From: Phallusia fumigata
Taxonomy: Eukaryota > Chordata > Ascidiacea > Phlebobranchia > Ascidiidae
Length of the DNA: 30,582 nucleotides
NCBI GenBank assembly: GCA_008931825.1
Contig: QXVZ01019350.1
Coordinates: forward strand, 1 to 30,582
Direction of reading: 5' to 3'
Numbering within the stretch: position 1 is the stretch's first letter; every line of letters starts with the position of its first letter. Below, in pieces: positions 21,701 through 30,582 of this stretch. The translations under genes and the position numbers were made by a program. Under the pieces are notes generated by a model, which saw nothing but the letters and a program-made list of their open reading frames with translations, did not search any database and was not told the origin of the DNA.

Positions 21701-22191
21701 AAAAACCTACCAATCAGCAAACCTGATTTGTTGTGTGAAGAAAATTTGATTCAAACATGGATCATAAATTTTAATCGCTGAATACTAACAAACTAATGTC
21801 GCTTTATACCGGTATTTCCATGAGTGCAATTTGCAAATGGGCAACGGAATTAGGTGTAAATGTTAAAATTCCGATTATCATTCACCAAAATTGAGTACAT
21901 ATAGAGATAAACCGCTATGAATTAGTTTAAACACAAGCTTAAAATGAAGAAAACTTGTAAGATAGTTGGCCAAAGATTCTTTCTTAAATGTTATCTGGGC
22001 CGAGTGAAAAAAAGGTAAAGAAATGCTGCTTTACCAAATTACATCTCATTAAATTAAAAAATATTCCCATAACTTACACTAAATGACGTATTTTCATTGT
22101 TGTGGTTCGTCACTGTCGTCATTTCATACAAGCAGTGAGTTGTCACATCCTGGGTGGTCATTTGAGGAATTTCAAAATTGTCTGTTTCCAT
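18799..22191 (-). CDS. Lhx2/9: Lhx2/9 (apterous-type) LIM-homeobox protein, homeobox exon missing
   Basis: LIM-homeodomain transcription factor acting in the nucleus. Exons: start exon 22191-22078 (METDNFEIPQ...; duplicate at 21002-20889). LIM1 21478-21297 or 20297-20116 (CCGCGHVIDDSAFLLV, WHVTCLKCCAC, FCREDYNR; zinc ligands in place). LIM2 19935-19743 (LFSVRPCAHCG, VMKVHDHVYHATKRCFSC, C-x2-C end). Linker 19586-19466 with VGRPKKKKLN, like the GRPRKRK motif that follows the LIM domains in LHX2/9. Last exon 19137-18799, starting NAVNRNRRSRVSN, which fits the end of homeodomain helix 3 (family WFQ|NARAKFRR boundary), then a Ser/Thr/Pro-rich tail. The first about 46 homeodomain residues are not found in the 328-nt interval 19138-19465. 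The linker exon ends in phase 1 and the last exon begins in phase 0, so an exon must be missing. The n at 19062 is a single ambiguous base that keeps frame. The LIM1 exon uses a GC donor. Tissue role cannot be told from sequence. Confidence 0.85.
19948..21124. repeat. Allelic duplicate of Lhx first exons, copy 1
   Basis: It is repeated at 21126-22303 across the n at 21125. It holds LIM1 (20297-20116) and the start exon (21002-20889). The two LIM1 copies differ at two positions, both silent. The start exons differ by two residues (VPS against VTT). Introns differ by substitutions and short indels. Confidence 0.88.
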
Positions 22192-22303
22192 ATTAAATAT
22201 TTTAATAAACTGTGGATAAATCCGCACATAAATGTTTAACAAGGTTGGTTCTGGACCAACAACAAACGTTTCATCGCGAGTGTAAAAATGCTTCAGCCGA
22301 CTT
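21126..22303. repeat. Allelic duplicate of Lhx first exons, copy 2
   Basis: Second haplotype of 19948-21124, continuous with the upstream flank of the gene. Its start exon (22191-22078) is preceded by a strong acceptor ttatccacag 18 nt before the ATG. Confidence 0.88.
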
Positions 22304-24874
22304 TTCGAACTCCAAAACCCGGCAAAATTATCAGACCTTGTCGATTGTAACGCAACGGCCTGTAGTGAGATTAAATAGGGATGTTTCTCTTTCCTAACGC
22401 CTAAAGTTGCCACGAAAAGTGGAAACAATTGTGTTGAAATATTTCAGTTCTAAAACATTTTTCGGAGGCAAAATATCAAAACTTTGCAGAACAAGAAATT
22501 CAGTTGAAGTTGCTGTTCAAGATGATGCTTCAGACGGCAAAGATCTTTCCCAACTAACCACATACACCCCGTTTATATCGGGTTTCAACAGGGGGTAACT
22601 TCATGGGGCCAAACCCGTAATTCACCCCCAAACCCCAAACACGCAAATATGTAAACGGTCGTAATGGTGAGATTGCATAGTTCCACGGGGCTGGGGTTCT
22701 TTCGAAATAAATCGTTTGATTTCATAATTTTGATTTTATTCTAACATAACATTGAACATAATTCTGCTTCTGCTTAGTAAAAATAAACTTTGAAACATTA
22801 TTCCCGTCGAAGATTAAATACAATATGTAGTGTCTCATCATTACGACATAACAAGCAAATAAATACTACCAATTTGACTTTCGGATTGGTTGAAACTTTA
22901 AGAAGAATATTAAACGCGTGCACACTGAAAACCAGTCGCCAAAGAATTAAATTATCGGAGATGGAACAGTCACTTGTCCAATGCCTTGCTGTATGCAATT
23001 AAATTTCAAAAATTTGGACAACAATTGAAATATGAAAGCACTCAATAACTTCATGTTTACTTCATTAAAATACTCAAACACACTCTCAAAATCTCCAAGC
23101 TGACAGCTACAAACCCAAACTACTTTCCTGACAACTCCAGCACCTTCACTGACACAAACCCGGAATGTTTTCAACCGAAATCTGCTCTCACCTCGAACGA
23201 GCTAGCCAGGAAATCTAATATGGCCGACAACATCGCGCGCTGGGCGAAAAAAAAACAGTTTGATTGACAGGCAACGCCATGCAACCGGCGACAAATACAA
23301 GCTGGATTATGGAATAGCGGACTGACCCCCCCTCAGCTTAATTCCACGCGACTCAATAAATATCCCCCTCGTTCCTTCGCAATTATGACGTCACTATGAA
23401 GTAGCGCGGCGCGGTGGAGGGCTGGGGGGGTTACGGTTGAGTGCGAGAAATGCGACTCGCGTCGGTTACCATGCTAACACCGCTTCGTGTTTCAGACGCT
23501 CCGGGCTCGGCGCTCGTGCAAATGCTCATGTTGTGTGCAGTCAACACGACTTAACAGCAGTCCTGTGACCTTTCACCTACCGCGGTTGCCATGGAGAACC
23601 TTCCTCGCGCGTTTGGAAGATCTCACAAACTCGAGTCGCATCGCGCGAAGTTTCTGCGCAAATCGAAAAGTATTTCGGCAACAAACCCGAAAAGTTTGAA
23701 GTTTTTAACATTGGTGACCTTTGACCTGAGAAAGCTGGCTGAAACTTTTCTTGTTTTGTCGAAAACTAAGCTGTGATTTTGTTTAGTTCGACTTTAACGA
23801 CAAAAATTCGACCAAAAAATAAAATGGCGGCGCCATCAGATGAAATATTTCATCGATGTATAACTTGCTTTCAAGCCAATTTATAGCAATTTACAAAAAA
23901 TTAAACTTCTACAAATATTAGAAAACAAATTTTTTTTGATTTCAAAATATTTGTCATATTTTGAGCGAATTCGAATCTTGGTCTTAATCTCAGCCCCACA
24001 ACAATGCCTCCCACCACCTGTGGATTTCCACTGTTGTCGCACAAATCCCGGCTTTATGACGACAAAATGAGAACAATGCCTTGATAGTTCCGTCACAAGG
24101 GTACTTTTACGCTTGATTAAACACACTAAATATTTGGCGCGAAAGTGGGGGTGTCGGGGGGCAAGGGGTCGGATCCTTATTTGATTCCCTCACTCAAGTG
24201 GAGGGGAAACAATGACTTAAGTGCAACTCGACCACAAACTATTGTTTCACCAGCAAGTTTCAATCGTGGAAAGCTTCTTGTCGAGTGAAAATGTCCCAAG
24301 TCTATCGCTTTTCCACGATTGAATGATTTATCTGATCTGCTAGGAGGAGTAGGGGGGCAATAGATACAAATGTTACAGGAGAGCATCAAGTGTTATCTGA
24401 CTGTGAAGTGGGGGGAGGAAGCGGGTTTTATTCGAATTCTATTGTCTTTCGCTGATTGTTACGCACTTTCACCAGCACCTCAACAACTTCGCGCAAAACT
24501 CTGAATTACTTTGTTTTTCACCACGTTGTATCGTCACTTGATTGAAAGCAAAAGTACGAAATAAATTTCCACAACACAATCTCCCCCCTATCCTATTTTT
24601 GTTTATGACCAGGGGGGAATATTTTTCTACGAGTTTTTAGTTCGATATTTTCCAACATATTGTGTCACAGTCCGCTGGGGGTTACTTGATTGTAATTAGC
24701 ACCCCTGAATATCCATAGAAATCAATATCGCCACGCGACAATCCCCTTGTTGCGTCATAATACAACGTCCCGCAAGAATTGGAACCAGTCTTCGGAGAAA
24801 TAAACTCGCGACTAATTTCAGTCGAAAAACAATTTCTACGCTGACGTTTTTCTCGGGACCTAATTTGTCTTCAC

Positions 24875-24941
24875 AAAAACTTCTGTCTGGAATCTTTGCG
24901 GGAAAAACTTCTGTCTGGAATCTTTGCGGGAAAAACTTCTG
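24875..24941 (+). repeat. 28-bp tandem repeat, 2.4 units
   Basis: Two identical copies of a 28-base unit beginning aaaaacttctgtctgg (24875-24902 and 24903-24930) are followed by 11 bases of a third. Not coding; it produces repeated motifs in the overlapping open frames, which are therefore spurious. Confidence 0.92.
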
Positions 24942-25451
24942 CAAAACTCAACATAAAAGTTTGTAATCTCAACTCGACGTGGGAACGATTGCAAGTTGTC
25001 CGTCTGACGCCAAAAAGTGAAATTTCCGTTTCCCACTCCCAACCAACTGTCGTATGTTTACCTTGCACTGATAAATGTTTTCACTCAAACTGTCACTGTC
25101 CGTAAACTTGACCTCCCGCTCATGTGAAAGTTTTCAGCAGAAAATATTCGACGTCGTATTTGTTTTGGCAACTTACCAACGAAACCAACCAACCGTAAAA
25201 CAAAGCGCTTTGTGACGTCACAATAACGCAATGGATTATCGTCGTGCGAAAAATTATTCCAGAATTCTGAAATATTTTGCCGCGATTTTGTGAATAAATA
25301 TTAGGTCACGTGGATATATGTTCTGCATCACTGCACATAGGTGAAATAGCTTCCGCAGATTATCCAGGAAACCCATTGTTACATCACAAATACGCATTCG
25401 ATTGTGATGTAACAATCTTTCTGCTAGAAAGTAACGCACGCGCGTTCCATT

Positions 25452-25465
25452 GTTGCTATGGCGAC
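25452..25465 (+). promoter_or_regulatory. X-box-like RFX site
   Basis: GTTGCTATGGCGAC matches the relaxed RFX X-box consensus GYYNYY-AT-RRNRAC at every position. It is 3.3 kb upstream of the Lhx start and 205 bp beyond the NDOR1 stop. Functional assignment is uncertain. Confidence 0.35.
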
Positions 25466-25635
25466 AACCCGCTGTGCGGATTATCTACGTGAATCGGTAT
25501 TATGACGTAGATCGGGATGAGACAGTGCTCCCTGCCGACAAAAGGCCGCCGAGTTTCGGCGAAAGTCTCCGCCAAGCTCAACAACTATTTGTACGAAGAA
25601 CGAAATAGTTGATTGAAATAACTTTATGTCATATT

Positions 25636-25641
25636 TTTATT
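25636..25641 (-). terminator. AATAAA polyadenylation signal of NDOR1
   Basis: A canonical AATAAA on the minus strand 28 nt after the NDOR1 stop codon (25670-25672), in AT-rich sequence. Spacing is right for the cleavage signal of a short 3' UTR. Confidence 0.6.
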
Positions 25642-25669
25642 AAATAAACAAACAAGGTTAATGACATCA

Positions 25670-29821
<4,152 letters not shown>

Positions 29822-29899
29822 GTCTGAAAAAATGTGTTGGGCTGTGTTTCTTGAGCTTGCATTTTCAGGAGAACAATTACATTGATGGATTTTATGTAC
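29822..29899 (-). promoter_or_regulatory. Intercistronic spacer with trans-splice-type acceptor
   Basis: Only 78 nt separate the stop of the upstream gene from the NDOR1 ATG. There is no AATAAA on the minus strand. It ends with a pyrimidine tract and acceptor (attttttcag, AG at 29824-29825) two bases before the ATG. This is what a downstream gene of an SL trans-spliced operon looks like. Confidence 0.6.
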
Positions 29900-30285
29900 T
29901 TACCATTCATAAAAAAAGCCGTTAAATTTTTTTCTTAAAGCTGGATCTTTCACGTTGGCTTGTTCAAACGGACACTGCATGACAAGTTAACCTCAGAATA
30001 AATTTAAAAGCAACACATAAACATCAAACTTACATGTCGACAGGCCGAACCACAACACTTGTTTCGTTGCAAATGTTTTTCCCTTGTAAACACCATATAA
30101 CCAGTTTGTGGATCTATGTAGAAAAGTTCACCTCGTTGAACGGCTTCACGATGTCGCTTCACTATTTCCAAGTGAATGTCAGAAAGGTCAGAGAATTTTT
30201 TCTGGCCGGTTGTTAATCCCAGTTTTAAAAGTTTATTATTTGATTTAATGACATTAAAAATATGGATTCTACTGACACAAAACAT
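29900..30285 (-). CDS. Small DUF5522/C1orf53-like protein, 108 aa
   Basis: Two exons in phase: 30285-30034 (start ATG at 30285) and 29974-29900 (stop TAA). The conserved core runs DPQTGYMVFTREKHLQR, then a cysteine cluster CCGSACRHCPF split across the intron, and ends FNGFFYEW. This is the C-terminal signature of the DUF5522 family, which includes human C1orf53; the function is not established, and the CC-x3-C-x2-C arrangement suggests metal binding (inference). The N-terminus (MFCVSRIHIFNVIKSNNKLLK) is basic and lacks acids, compatible with a mitochondrial presequence. The acceptor ttttaccag lies 14 nt before the ATG with no visible donor, so leader trans-splicing is likely. It is the probable first gene of an operon with NDOR1. 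An ideal donor (TG|gtaagtac) overlaps its stop codon. Confidence 0.8.
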
Positions 30286-30582
30286 CTGATAAAGTTCCTC
30301 TGGTAAAACAAAAAACTGAATTAAAAACAATTGAAGTCAAACCAACAATAAATGATATTAATTAAAACTTCACACAGTTCAAATAATCTGCAAATGCTGA
30401 AAAATAAATTTTGTTAAATGTTTTTACCAGCAGAGATGGTGCAACATTTTCTTGACTCACTACTATATATTGCACAAAGGTAAACACAGAACAGTTGTTC
30501 AAGTATCTAGTTTTCATGTTTGCGTCCAATTCTTCCCATCAAAATTCCAGGTAAGAACACTGCTACAGCTACAAGCAACATG
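30286..30582. other. Upstream flank of the operon
   Basis: About 300 bp of AT-rich sequence upstream of the DUF5522 gene. Apart from the splice acceptor just before the ATG, nothing recognisable is seen. Promoter sequence or an upstream intron are both possible. Confidence 0.35.

Larger units (their letters stand above)
22304..25635. other. Long non-coding stretch upstream of the Lhx gene
   Basis: About 3.3 kb between the Lhx start and the NDOR1 3' end. No supported exon or RNA gene. It contains TGACGTCA at 23386-23393 and 25213-25220, an X-box-like site at 25452-25465, a 28-bp tandem repeat at 24875-24941 and several G-rich patches (about 23418, 24144). It probably includes cis-regulatory DNA of the Lhx gene (inference from position only). 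Confidence 0.4.

Overview
This is eukaryotic genomic DNA, AT-rich, with compact multi-exon genes and short introns. The gene content is metazoan (a meiotic MutS homologue, a LIM-homeobox gene, a rhodopsin-class GPCR, a syntaxin 6/10-type SNARE, an NDOR1-type diflavin reductase). Several start codons lie 1 to about 30 nt behind a strong splice acceptor that has no obvious partner donor, two genes are packed like a trans-spliced operon, and the two alleles differ a lot. Together these suggest an ascidian tunicate, most likely Ciona. That is inference; no species-diagnostic element was identified.

Layout. Minus strand: the 5' end of a syntaxin-6/10 gene (1-347, runs off the window). Plus strand: a two-exon gene for a 171-aa tail-anchored membrane protein that I do not recognise (1294-2755). 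Minus strand: MSH4 (start 8329, C-terminal exon at 3137-3215), then a divergent seven-helix receptor (15215 to 9691), a long non-coding stretch with a duplicated hAT-like element (15216-18798), a Lhx2/9-type LIM-homeobox gene (22191 to 18799), a second long non-coding stretch (22192-25669), NDOR1 (29821 to 25670), and 78 bp upstream of NDOR1 a small DUF5522/C1orf53-like gene (30285 to 29900). The last two look like one operon.

Assembly. Single 'n' characters (3373, 4399, 5614, 10689, 13913, 18206, 21125, 28449) and one 318-base N run (11254-11571) mark contig joins. Most are flanked by two slightly different copies of the same sequence, so alleles of a heterozygous diploid were laid end to end. 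The results are a duplicated exon of the 171-aa gene inside MSH4, duplicated TM5-TM7 exons in the receptor, duplicated first exons in the LIM-homeobox gene and a partly duplicated NDOR1 exon. Real sequence is also missing: the ATPase exons and one middle exon group of MSH4, and the homeobox exon of the Lhx gene. Splice phases on either side of two of these holes do not match.

Most noteworthy points: the C1orf53-like/NDOR1 pair, where an ideal splice donor overlaps the upstream stop codon; a 60-nt stop-free intron in NDOR1; a GC-AG intron in the Lhx gene; a receptor lacking several class A hallmarks; a tRNA-like insertion present in only one allele; and 14 exact copies of TGACGTCA in 30 kb, many inside exons.
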